Source of the DNA: Gammaproteobacteria bacterium UBA4475
GTDB taxonomy: Bacteria > Pseudomonadota > Gammaproteobacteria > Pseudomonadales > Azotimanducaceae
NCBI GenBank assembly: GCA_002389265.1
Contig: DGOD01000273.1
Coordinates: 8,526-17,642 of the forward strand
Reading direction: 5' to 3'
Length of the DNA stretch: 9,117 bases
A program made the translations under genes and the position numbers. This document shows positions 1 to 5,990 of this stretch, piece by piece. Position 1 is the first letter of the stretch. Each line of letters opens with the position of its first letter. The notes under the pieces were generated by a model. It was not told the DNA's origin. It saw nothing but the letters and a program-made list of their open reading frames with translations, and did not search any database.

Positions 1-25
1 GTAGCGTTGAGGGTCGGCGTTGTAT

Positions 26-466
26 TTAAGGCTGCGCTGACTTTTTCAGCGTCAAAATATGGAACAGATAGCCGCCGAATGCACCAGCGGCACCTTGGGC
101 AATAAGCCCCATGATGGTTCGAGTCGGTGCAACTCCGGTCAGGCCCAAAACCATTTTCATGATGAGATGTAACGCAATCAGCGCAACAAAGCCTGCAGAG
201 ACGTAGCCAATCAGGCGCAGGTTCGGCGTCAGCCGAATGATGGCAGCGGCTACTGAGAAGGCGATAATCGAGCTGACGGTGACCAGCGGCAGATAAATAG
301 CCGTCATATGGGTCAGGTCATGGAGCAGGGTATCTAATCGGTCGCTGAATTCGACAGTCAGGCCCATCTCGGCGACGTTGGCGAGGTTGCCCTGACCAAT
401 GAACAAAACACCTAAGATATAGGTACCGATAACTGCCACAAGGAAGGCGCCGATGGTTCTTGTCAT
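26..466 (-). CDS. Small four-helix integral membrane protein, unknown function
   Basis: I do not recognise a named family. The 146-residue product has four hydrophobic stretches that fit transmembrane helices, at about residues 5-24, 55-77, 84-109 and 115-138. A short polar segment (about 25-54, with two acidic residues and a HDLTH motif) lies between helices 1 and 2. The C-terminus is short and basic (KKSAQP). There is no catalytic or binding motif that I can name. The start is supported by an AGGA Shine-Dalgarno-like sequence about seven bases upstream on the minus strand (complement of 474-477). The gene is divergent from the PQQ sugar dehydrogenase with only 65 bp between the two starts, so shared promoter control is possible. 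Calling it an inner-membrane protein is inferred from hydrophobicity only. What follows its stop codon lies outside the window. Confidence 0.75.
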   Translation of the reverse strand: MTRTIGAFLVAVIGTYILGVLFIGQGNLANVAEMGLTVEFSDRLDTLLHDLTHMTAIYLPLVTVSSIIAFSVAAAIIRLTPNLRLIGYVSAGFVALIALHLIMKMVLGLTGVAPTRTIMGLIAQGAAGAFGGYLFHILTLKKSAQP

Positions 467-495
467 TTTTCTGTCCTGATCTGGTTGCGACTGCG

Positions 496-501
496 TATAA
501 T
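496..501 (+). promoter_or_regulatory. Candidate -10 element upstream of the PQQ sugar dehydrogenase
   Basis: A perfect TATAAT lies 30 bp before the ATG at 532, in the 65-bp divergent intergenic region. No convincing -35 box is found 16-18 bp upstream (the best hexamers are like TGTCCT), so the call rests on the -10 alone. A short GAGAC-type sequence before the ATG is a weak ribosome binding site. Confidence 0.4.
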
Positions 502-531
502 GAGTGGAATTCTACGATAGAGACAGACTAA

Positions 532-1629
532 ATGATATCTCGCTACCTTGTCGCCCTGTTAATGACACCATTGTTAGCACTGTCAGTTCTCCCCGCACAG
601 GCAGATTACCAACTGGAAACCGTTGCCGAAGACCTTAACTTTCCCTGGTCTATCGCCTTTCTGCCAGATGGCAATTATCTGGTGGCCACTCGTCCGGGCG
701 ATCTGCTCCGAGTCTCCAAAGATGGTGATGTGAGTGAACCGCTTAGTGGTACGCCCGAACCCTTGGTGGAGGGCCAGGGTGGCTACTTCGACATCATGTT
801 GGATCAAGACTTTACGGATAACAGAACGGTGTATCTGTCATTCGCCTGGGGCACCCTTGATGCCAATGCGACTCGTATCGTGAAGGCGACATTAGGTGAG
901 TCGGGACTGGAAAACACTGAAGTCCTGTTCACCGCATCGCCGACCAAGGCAGCGGGTGCGCACTTTGGGGGCAAAATGGTACAGCTCGCCGATGGTACGA
1001 TTGTGCTCGCAACAGGTGACGGATTCGACTATCGGGAAGCGGCGCAGGACACCTTCAGCCAACTGGGCAAGATCATACGTCTGAACAAGGACGGTTCTGC
1101 CCCCGCTGACAATCCTTTTGCTGATGGTAAAGCCGGCAATCCGTATGTGTGGTCTTATGGTCACCGAAACACCCAGGGGCTTGTGGTTGATACAACCACA
1201 AACACTGTCTATAACCACGAGCATGGTCCTCAGGGCGGCGATGAAATCAACCGTATAGAGCCTGGCAAGAACTACGGTTGGCCAGCCATTACCTACGGTA
1301 TTAATTACTCTGGCGCCTATGTTTCGCCGTTCCAGCAAGCGCCAGGCATGGAGCAGCCGTTGAAGTACTGGGTGCCCAGTATCGCGCCCTCCGGTTTTGC
1401 GCTGTATGAGGGCGACGCCTTTCCCGCTTGGCGGGGCGACTTGTTTGTCGGTGCGTTGGTTGATAAAGAAGTCAGACGAATCGATATGGAGGATGGTCAA
1501 TTGGTGGCAGAAGAACCCTTGTTCTCAGAGCTGGACGCGCGAATTCGAGACGTCAGGGTCGGGCCCGATGGCTTTCTGTACCTGCTGACAGACAGCGAGA
1601 CCGGCAAGCTGATCCGCGTAAAACCTTAG
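532..1629 (+). CDS. Exported PQQ-dependent aldose sugar dehydrogenase (Asd/YliI type)
   Basis: The 365-residue protein matches the glucose/sorbosone dehydrogenase family, six-bladed beta-propellers that oxidise aldose sugars in the periplasm using pyrroloquinoline quinone. Residues 1-24 form a Sec signal peptide with an AQA cleavage motif before DYQLE. The propeller begins with the typical LNFPWSIAFLPDG segment. Family landmarks are AHFGGKM with H144 (the position of the catalytic His in this family), GDGFDYREAAQD, LGKIIRLNKDG, the GHRNTQG motif with R212 (PQQ-contact region), HEHGPQGGDE around 229-238, KNYGWP, WVPSIAPSG and a closing IRDVRVGPDGFLYLLTD blade. Length and motif order are normal and no residue appears lost. 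PQQ synthesis genes are not in the window. The enzyme could use cofactor taken from the environment or made elsewhere in the genome. The physiological substrate cannot be told from sequence. It seems to be monocistronic, with a hairpin terminator about 60 bp after its stop. Confidence 0.92.
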   Translation: MISRYLVALLMTPLLALSVLPAQADYQLETVAEDLNFPWSIAFLPDGNYLVATRPGDLLRVSKDGDVSEPLSGTPEPLVEGQGGYFDIMLDQDFTDNRTVYLSFAWGTLDANATRIVKATLGESGLENTEVLFTASPTKAAGAHFGGKMVQLADGTIVLATGDGFDYREAAQDTFSQLGKIIRLNKDGSAPADNPFADGKAGNPYVWSYGHRNTQGLVVDTTTNTVYNHEHGPQGGDEINRIEPGKNYGWPAITYGINYSGAYVSPFQQAPGMEQPLKYWVPSIAPSGFALYEGDAFPAWRGDLFVGALVDKEVRRIDMEDGQLVAEEPLFSELDARIRDVRVGPDGFLYLLTDSETGKLIRVKP

Positions 1630-1690
1630 GCTAAACTGCCTTGACCCAGCAATAGCGAGACACCCGCTGGTCGTTCAATCAAGCGCCGCT

Positions 1691-1726
1691 AGCCATTGTA
1701 AGCTATTGTAGTCCAATGGCTGTTTT
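1691..1726 (+). terminator. Probable terminator after the PQQ sugar dehydrogenase gene
   Basis: A perfect 8-bp inverted repeat, AGCCATTG (1691-1698) and CAATGGCT (1714-1721), encloses a 15-base loop and is followed by GTTTTG. The loop is long and the T tract short, so termination may be inefficient. It separates the sugar dehydrogenase from the hydroxylase pair. Confidence 0.5.
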
Positions 1727-1780
1727 GCCAGGTGGCTTGTTGTCGATGGTCTAGCGTTGTCGAGTTGCCTTTTATCTCGT

Positions 1781-1800
1781 CGGCGAAGCCGGCCTACAGG
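1781..1800. repeat. Short REP-like palindrome before the hydroxylase operon
   Basis: The sequence CGGCGAAGCCGGCCTACAGG contains a CGGC-GAA-GCCG hairpin followed by a CCTACAGG tail. This layout resembles the small GC-rich extragenic palindromes of Pseudomonas and relatives, whose copies often carry a CTACAGG flank. Only one clear copy is in the window. Its 3' end overlaps the ACAGGAG ribosome binding site (1796-1802) of the next gene, so the hairpin may influence its translation. The REP assignment is an inference from pattern. Confidence 0.35.
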
Positions 1801-1814
1801 AGAATGAGAAAACC

Positions 1815-2333
1815 ATGACTAAATACCAATTGATGGTAAACGGTGAGGCACGTCAATTTGAGGCGAGCCCGGATATGCCGCTGTTGTGGGTGTTACGGGA
1901 CAAACTGAAATTAAAGGGCACAAAATTTGGTTGTGGTATTGCCCAGTGTGGTGCGTGCACGGTGCATGTTAACGGTCAGCCGGTGCGTTCTTGTATGCTG
2001 CCTGTTGCCGGCGTGTCAGGTCCAGTGACGACCATTGAAGGACTGAGCCAAGAGGGTGAGTTGCATCCCTTACAGAGCGCCTGGATTGAACATGATGTGC
2101 CACAATGCGGCTACTGCCAATCGGGCCAGATTATGAGCGCCGCCGCGCTGCTGGCTGCCAACCGTAAGCCGACAGATGCTGAAATTGATGGCGCCATGGC
2201 CGGCAATTATTGTCGCTGTGGTACTTATGTCAGAATTCGCGCCGCGATTCATACGGCCGCCTCTTACTACAATGCTGCGAGTACGGCCGCGCCTGTTGCC
2301 AACAACCTGACAAGCAAAGGAGCTGCCGAATGA
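1815..2333 (+). CDS. iorA: [2Fe-2S] subunit of a molybdenum hydroxylase (isoquinoline 1-oxidoreductase alpha-like)
   Basis: The 172-residue protein is the small iron-sulfur subunit of a xanthine oxidase-family molybdoenzyme. It passes electrons from the molybdenum site through two [2Fe-2S] clusters. The plant-ferredoxin-type cluster is bound by C40, C45, C48 (CGIAQCGAC) and C60. The second, helical domain carries C98 and C101 (QCGYCQSGQ) with C133 and C135 (NYCRCGTY). All eight cysteines are present. The length is normal for IorA-type subunits, with an Ala-rich tail after residue 150. There is no signal peptide. In this family the small subunit is thought to be carried out folded with its Tat-bearing partner. 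The ACAGGAG motif at 1796-1802 is a rather distant ribosome binding site. The stop overlaps the ATG of the large subunit (ATGA), which indicates translational coupling. The symbol is by family resemblance; isoquinoline is not a demonstrated substrate. Confidence 0.9.
   Translation: MTKYQLMVNGEARQFEASPDMPLLWVLRDKLKLKGTKFGCGIAQCGACTVHVNGQPVRSCMLPVAGVSGPVTTIEGLSQEGELHPLQSAWIEHDVPQCGYCQSGQIMSAAALLAANRKPTDAEIDGAMAGNYCRCGTYVRIRAAIHTAASYYNAASTAAPVANNLTSKGAAE
2316..2333 (+). promoter_or_regulatory. Ribosome binding site and ATGA overlap fixing the start of the large hydroxylase subunit
   Basis: AAAGGAG at 2316-2322 lies 7 bases before ATG 2330. The ATG overlaps the TGA of the small subunit (2331-2333). 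This start places a twin-arginine signal at the N-terminus, whereas the frame is also open upstream within the small-subunit gene. The upstream codons are therefore not part of the protein. Confidence 0.8.
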
Positions 2334-4570
2334 ATATCAATCAAATGAATCGCCGCGGTTTCCTCAAGGCCTCAGCCCTCGCTGGTGGTGGTTTGATGCT
2401 GGAGCTGAGTCTGCCGACTTCCGTATTGGGGCAGGATCTTGGTACGCTCGTGGGGTCCAAGGAACTCAATGTTTATGTGCAAATCGCCTCTGACGGCAGG
2501 ATCACTATTTATTCAGCGAATCCAGAAATGGGACAGGGCATAAAAACCTCATTGCCGATGATTATCGCCGAAGAGATGGGGGCCAAATGGGAAGATGTCG
2601 TGGTGCTGCAGGCGCCCATTAATGCCAGTAAATATGGCTCACAGGGGGCGGGTGGCTCAACATCGATTCCTCGCAATTTTGACATGATGCGGCAGATGGG
2701 TGCATCAGCCCGAGAAATGTTGATTGGTGCAGCATCTGAATCGATGGAGGTTGAACGTCAGGATCTCATGGCTCGAGAGAGCACCGTAGTTCATACGTCA
2801 GGTCAAAGCCTCACCTTTGGGGAGCTCGCCGCATTGGCAGTGCGCCAGCCTATTCCTGATCCGGCGACGCTGTCCTATAAAGATCCGCGAGCCTACACCA
2901 TTATCGGTACCTCGATTGGCGGCGTAGATAATCTCGCGATCGTCACCGGCCAATCGGAATTTGGTATTGATGTAGACCTGGACGGTATGAAGTATGCGTC
3001 CTACACGCGGTGTCCTCGAGTGGGAGGCAGGGCGATCAGTTTCAATGCGGCGGAAGTCAAGCAGCTACCGGGCATTATTGATGCGTTTATTCTTGAGCCC
3101 GATGACAGGTCCGGCTTGGCTTCAAGAGCGTTTCTGGAGGGCCTGGCCGTCCTGCGCGGTGGCGTTGCGATTATTGGCGAAGATACCTGGGCAGTATTTG
3201 ATGCAAAAAGTAAGCTCAAAGTTGCTTGGGACGAGACCTCAGCCTCCAGCGATGATTGGTTGCAGATGGTCGCCGAGGCGAAAAAAATTGCCAGGGAAGG
3301 TGGTGGTCAGGTGAGCCTTGAAGGGGCCACAGTTGATGCAGAGTTGAGTGATAAGGCTAATCAGGTTTACGAGGCTTTTTATCAGTTTCCTTATGTGGCC
3401 CATGTTTGTCTGGAGCCGATGAATTGTACCGCAGACTATCGAAAAGGCAGTGATGGACAAGGCGATACTTTGGCGGTGTGGATTCCTAGCCAGTTTCCGG
3501 CCCAAGTGAAAGAAATTGCGGAGAACCTACTTGGCGTCAAGCAGGACAATGTCAATGTCACGCTGACGCGCATGGGTGGAGCGTTTGGCCGACGGGCCGT
3601 GCACGACTTTGCTGCAGAAGCGATGGCGATTTCCTATCGTGCGGGCTTGCCGGTGAAGTTGACGTGGACTCGGACTGACGATATTCACAATGATTTTTTC
3701 AGAGTGGGTGGCTTTGAAAACATGAAAGCTGCACTGGACGCTAACGGTAAACTTAAGGCGTGGGACCAGCACTACATTGGCTTTGCTCATAACGGCAAGC
3801 CAGTCATTGGCTCAGGTCTGCGGGGTAATGAATTTTCCATGGCAGCGCTGGACAATGCCCGCGTGACGCAAACAATGATGCCGGTGAATACTCCCTGTGG
3901 CGCTTGGCGCGCGCCTGGATCGAATACGAATGCGTTCGTTGAGCAAAGTTTTATTCATGAGTTGGCGGTGCTGGCAGATCGCGACCACGTGGAATTCATG
4001 CTCGAACTCTTAGGCTCCCGGCGTTGGATTGAAGAGGGCAATGTGAATTCACTGAACACCGGTCGTGCCATTGATGTGATCAATTTGGTCGCCGCTAAGG
4101 CGGGCTGGGGAAGGACTATGCCAGCGGGAACTGGGCTGGGGTTCGCGTTCTATTTTTGCCATGCGGCTCATGTGGCCGAGATTGCTGAAGTCACTGTGGA
4201 TAAAAACCGAAACTTTCGAGTCAACAAAGTGACTGTAGCCGTTGATGTGGGCCCTATTATCAATATGAGTGGTGCGACAAGCCAGGTTCAGGGCGCTGTG
4301 ATTGATGGACTTAGTGCCATGGCACTGCAGCAGATTACAATGCAGAACGGCGTGATTCAGCAGAACAATTTTGATGATTACCCGGTCATGCGTATCGCGT
4401 CGACGCCAGAGATCGATGTGCACTTCCTGCAGAGCGACAATCGATCGACTGGATTGGGTGAGCCCGCGTTGCCGCCTTTGGCGCCAGCGATTACCAACGC
4501 CATCTATACAGCAACCGGTGTGCGTATTCGATCAATGCCGCTCAGCGAGCAAGGCTTTAAGCTCGCCTGA
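2330..4570 (+). CDS. iorB: Molybdopterin-binding large subunit of a periplasmic molybdenum hydroxylase (isoquinoline 1-oxidoreductase beta-like)
   Basis: The 746-residue protein is the catalytic subunit of a xanthine dehydrogenase/aldehyde oxidase-family enzyme. It hydroxylates or oxidises N-heterocycles or aldehydes at a molybdenum-cytosine-dinucleotide centre. The N-terminus has a Tat signal, [14 protein letters not shown], with R8 and R9, then a hydrophobic stretch ending near VLG, so export of the folded complex is expected. [21 protein letters not shown] and QGAGGSTSI are typical of the first molybdenum-binding region. RMGGAFGRR (G416-R422) is the conserved cofactor loop. [10 protein letters not shown] and a C-terminal [13 protein letters not shown] carry the expected catalytic glutamate, E711. 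With only an IorA partner and no FAD subunit, the pair fits the IorAB layout, in which electrons usually leave to a cytochrome c or the membrane chain. No such acceptor gene and no XdhC-like sulfuration factor is next to it. Substrate is unknown. Confidence 0.9.
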   Translation: MNINQMNRRGFLKASALAGGGLMLELSLPTSVLGQDLGTLVGSKELNVYVQIASDGRITIYSANPEMGQGIKTSLPMIIAEEMGAKWEDVVVLQAPINASKYGSQGAGGSTSIPRNFDMMRQMGASAREMLIGAASESMEVERQDLMARESTVVHTSGQSLTFGELAALAVRQPIPDPATLSYKDPRAYTIIGTSIGGVDNLAIVTGQSEFGIDVDLDGMKYASYTRCPRVGGRAISFNAAEVKQLPGIIDAFILEPDDRSGLASRAFLEGLAVLRGGVAIIGEDTWAVFDAKSKLKVAWDETSASSDDWLQMVAEAKKIAREGGGQVSLEGATVDAELSDKANQVYEAFYQFPYVAHVCLEPMNCTADYRKGSDGQGDTLAVWIPSQFPAQVKEIAENLLGVKQDNVNVTLTRMGGAFGRRAVHDFAAEAMAISYRAGLPVKLTWTRTDDIHNDFFRVGGFENMKAALDANGKLKAWDQHYIGFAHNGKPVIGSGLRGNEFSMAALDNARVTQTMMPVNTPCGAWRAPGSNTNAFVEQSFIHELAVLADRDHVEFMLELLGSRRWIEEGNVNSLNTGRAIDVINLVAAKAGWGRTMPAGTGLGFAFYFCHAAHVAEIAEVTVDKNRNFRVNKVTVAVDVGPIINMSGATSQVQGAVIDGLSAMALQQITMQNGVIQQNNFDDYPVMRIASTPEIDVHFLQSDNRSTGLGEPALPPLAPAITNAIYTATGVRIRSMPLSEQGFKLA

Positions 4571-4590
4571 CACTAGTGTGAACGGTAGTG

Positions 4591-4614
4591 GCGAAGCCTG
4601 CGCTCAGGCTTCGC
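4591..4614. terminator. Strong hairpin between convergent genes, probable bidirectional terminator
   Basis: GCGAAGCCTG (4591-4600) and CAGGCTTCGC (4605-4614) form a perfect 10-bp stem with a CGCT loop, between the end of the hydroxylase operon and the end of the marR-type gene. The right arm encodes the last codons of the latter, and its stop codon lies at the loop/stem junction. The T tract is poor on both strands (TGCTGTTGTTG on plus), so it may be a weak terminator or an RNA 3'-end stabiliser. Confidence 0.55.
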
Positions 4615-4993
4615 TGCTGTTGTTGATTTCACGCTGTAGCAGGGCGATTTCTTCCCGCAATGCTTCGTATTCATTGAGTTTGCGTTTCAGGAATCTCGCG
4701 GTCAGCTGCGCTTTCTCGTTGACGCCGGCCGGCGTCAGGATATAGGCATAGCCCAACTTGCGTTCAGCACGTGCAAAATTACCGATCTTGATCAGGCCTT
4801 TCTCGGCGAGGGCTTTCAGGCAAAAGTTGATGCCGCCGAGGCTGACGCCGAGTTCAGCGGCGATTTGGCGCTGACTCGCGGTGGGGTCACCCTCGAGCAC
4901 GCGCATCACGCGCAATTTGAGCTCGTCTCGACCTTCAACTGGAGAATCCTTTGCCGTATCTTTTGCCATATCTTTTGCCATAGCCTCTGCCAT
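4604..4993 (-). CDS. EPS-associated MarR-family transcriptional regulator
   Basis: The 129-residue protein matches the small MarR-like regulators usually found in exopolysaccharide loci. The core runs from residue 25: a winged-helix domain with the recognition helix in SQRQIAAELGVSLGGINFCL (about 40-59), then LKALAEKGLIKIGNF, the wing, and the family-typical YAYILTPAGVNEKAQLTARFLKRK. A predicted coiled coil, EYEALREEIALLQREI (about 108-123), likely serves dimerisation. It is expected to bind DNA in the cytoplasm, but its targets are unknown. Residues 1-16 are unusual: they are built from MAKD-like repeats encoded by a 12-bp tandem DNA repeat, giving in-frame ATG codons at 4993, 4981 and 4969. 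No strong ribosome binding site separates these starts, so the true N-terminus is uncertain. The gene lies downstream of the RfaH-like gene on the same strand, after 225 bp with its own dyad and hairpins. No EPS biosynthesis gene is in view. Confidence 0.85.
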   Translation of the reverse strand: MAEAMAKDMAKDTAKDSPVEGRDELKLRVMRVLEGDPTASQRQIAAELGVSLGGINFCLKALAEKGLIKIGNFARAERKLGYAYILTPAGVNEKAQLTARFLKRKLNEYEALREEIALLQREINNSSEA

Positions 4994-4997
4994 AACA
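4950..4997. repeat. 12-bp tandem repeat covering the start of the marR-type gene
   Basis: Four consecutive 12-base units on the plus strand read TTTGCCGTATCT, TTTGCCATATCT, TTTGCCATAGCC and TCTGCCATAACA. The first two differ by one base and the outer ones are more diverged. On the minus strand they encode MAKD-like tetrapeptides and supply three alternative ATG codons. Unit gain or loss would keep the frame, so expansion changes only N-terminal length and start-codon choice. Confidence 0.8.
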
Positions 4998-5051
4998 GGG
5001 TGTCTTGCCGTAAGTGATAGGTTTCAGAGCGGCGCGCGTTCCGGCAGCCCT

Positions 5052-5068
5052 TGTTCATTGTTTGAACA
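5052..5068. promoter_or_regulatory. Candidate operator: TGTTCA-N5-TGAACA dyad
   Basis: A perfect 6-bp inverted repeat with a 5-base AT-rich spacer (TTGTT) lies about 59 bp upstream of the first ATG of the minus-strand marR-type gene. Its size and symmetry fit the binding site of a dimeric helix-turn-helix repressor, and autoregulation by the adjacent MarR-type protein is the simplest inference. No protein-DNA evidence is available, and the dyad could instead bind another regulator. Confidence 0.4.
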
Positions 5069-5082
5069 CAGATTACTGCAAT

Positions 5083-5135
5083 CGGCACCAGAATAAAACC
5101 TGTATGGCTATTCTGGTGCTGTTGAAGCACCTTTT
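5083..5135. other. Competing inverted repeats in the rfaH-marR spacer (attenuator-like)
   Basis: GCACCAGAATA (5085-5095) and TATTCTGGTGC (5109-5119) are a perfect 11-bp inverted repeat with a 13-base loop. It can be lengthened by a G-T and a C-G pair at the base. The GGTGC end of the second arm (5115-5119) can instead pair with GCACC at 5127-5131 across a 7-base loop. On the plus strand that alternative hairpin is followed by TTTT. The two structures exclude each other, as in attenuators. The flanking genes run on the minus strand, where no T tract follows the long hairpin. Its role may be RNA processing, attenuation or a DNA-binding dyad. Confidence 0.5.
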
Positions 5136-5218
5136 GAGTGCCTTAACGCAAGAAAATCGACATTTCGCGACGGAGCCCTTTGCCTCGGGTCGTGTTAAAT
5201 CCTTATTTTGTTGTTCGC

Positions 5219-5713
5219 CTAGCCCGGTCGGGCGAGATCGTCAGGGGTAAACCGGACCCGTTGGGCCTGCCCCATGATAGTCATCAAGACATCGATACGC
5301 GTCGCGGATACCCGCGACGCAAGACCCTCATAGCCGGCAAAGGGGCCCTGAATAACCTGCACCGGGTCGCCCGGTTTGAGTCCGCCGTCATTGGCGCTGG
5401 CCTGCAACATGGCTTCCATCTTATGCAGTCGATCAATGACCTCGGCTTGGATAATAGCGACCTCGTGACCGAAGCGCACAAGGCTGATAATGCCTGGTGT
5501 TGAGCGTACGGGCGCGATGGATTGTTCTGGTTGAAAGCCACAGAAGCAATAGCCTGGGAACATCGGTGTGGTACCGATAGGTTTGCCAAGTTTGTCGCGC
5601 TTGGCCACAAGCGGCAGGTAGGTGGCAAAACTCTGTTCCGCAAGTCGCGCGGCAGCGTAATTTTCCTGTCTGGGTTTGGTCATAACCACTGACCAGGATA
5701 TTTTGTCGACCAT
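5219..5713 (-). CDS. RfaH/NusG-like specialised transcription antiterminator
   Basis: The 164-residue protein is a NusG paralogue of the RfaH kind. Such proteins bind RNA polymerase at specific operons, often for capsule, LPS or exopolysaccharide, and prevent premature termination. The NGN domain spans about residues 5-85: SWSVVMTKPRQENYAAARLA, then YLPL, the FPGYCFCGF strand (52-60) and the RSTPGIISLVRFG end (70-82), aligning well with E. coli RfaH (ATRGVSHFVRFG). A linker leads to a KOW domain from 112, LKPGDPVQVIQGPFAGYEG, which retains the usual glycines. The length equals that of RfaH and is shorter than housekeeping NusG. The chosen start puts SWSVV where RfaH has SWYLL. The ribosome binding site is weak (AGGGTGA further upstream). 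Its neighbour downstream is an EPS-type MarR regulator, which supports a role in surface polysaccharide expression, but no target operon or clear ops element is in the window. Confidence 0.87.
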   Translation of the reverse strand: MVDKISWSVVMTKPRQENYAAARLAEQSFATYLPLVAKRDKLGKPIGTTPMFPGYCFCGFQPEQSIAPVRSTPGIISLVRFGHEVAIIQAEVIDRLHKMEAMLQASANDGGLKPGDPVQVIQGPFAGYEGLASRVSATRIDVLMTIMGQAQRVRFTPDDLARPG

Positions 5714-5837
5714 GTTAAGGATTCACCCTGCTCTGAATTTCACATTTTCGGCCGCCGCCGATGAGGCATTATGGAGGCTCCGTTCCTATGACGCAAACAA
5801 CGCCTGATCATCGGTCATTGGTGCGAGTAGCGTTCGA

Positions 5838-5874
5838 AGATCCCCCAGCTGACGCGTCGTGCTCAAGGGGATCT
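5838..5874. repeat. Inverted repeat AGATCCCC / GGGGATCT in the tal leader
   Basis: The arms at 5838-5845 and 5867-5874 are perfect 8-bp complements with a 21-base loop. No T tract follows, so it is not a classical terminator. It could be an RNA leader hairpin or a protein site. Its function is unknown. Confidence 0.4.
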
Positions 5875-5917
5875 CCTTTCGATCCCAGTGCGCGGTCTGC
5901 CGGCGGGCCAGGCTCTA

Positions 5918-5968
5918 TTAAGGAGATTCGTGTTAAGCAGCAGCGAACGCCGGGTCGGTGTACACTAG
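5918..5968 (+). promoter_or_regulatory. Possible short leader ORF before transaldolase
   Basis: TTAAGGAG (5918-5925) is followed four bases later by GTG 5930, opening a 12-codon frame (read as [12 protein letters not shown]) that ends at TAG 5966-5968, 22 bases before the tal start. The Shine-Dalgarno sequence is strong, but the spacing is short and the start is GTG. It could be a translated leader, or simply chance. If tal is transcribed from the weak -10 near 5961, the leader would not be in the message. Confidence 0.2.
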
Positions 5969-5990
5969 GGTTTTTGCTTCGGAGGCCAAG

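Larger units (their letters stand above)
5714..5990. other. 277-bp divergent intergenic region between the rfaH-like gene and tal
   Basis: This region must hold the promoters of both flanking genes, but no convincing -35/-10 pair is evident on either strand. TACACT at 5961-5966 is a possible -10 for tal without a good -35. The region contains an AGATCCCC/GGGGATCT inverted repeat and two small translation-start-like sites, GGAGG before ATG 5788 and AAGGAG before GTG 5930. No conserved gene is recognised. Confidence 0.5.

Noticed and set aside
1..8. GTAGCGTT at the window edge as an ops fragment
   Set aside because: The site is cut by the window edge and lies beyond the end of a minus-strand gene, so neither the match nor a target can be assessed.
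892..1500. A 202-codon open frame on the minus strand inside the PQQ dehydrogenase gene
   Set aside because: It is antisense to a clearly conserved gene, has no recognisable domain and no ribosome binding site; it is a coding shadow.
2210..2329. Upstream extension of the large hydroxylase subunit frame
   Set aside because: It lies inside the conserved end of the small subunit. A good ribosome binding site and Tat signal mark 2330 as the start.
4906..5130. Minus-strand 74-codon frame spanning the marR start and upstream spacer
   Set aside because: It overlaps the marR-type gene in another frame, and its WQK-like repeats are just the 12-bp DNA repeat read out of frame.
5827..5834. GTAGCGTT, resembling the core of the RfaH-recruiting ops element
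   Set aside because: The bases before it do not match the GGCG part of ops, and no polysaccharide operon follows; an 8-base match is expected by chance.
5958..5990. Upstream GTG extension of transaldolase
   Set aside because: The added residues have no counterpart in TalB, and GGAGG sits correctly before ATG 5991.
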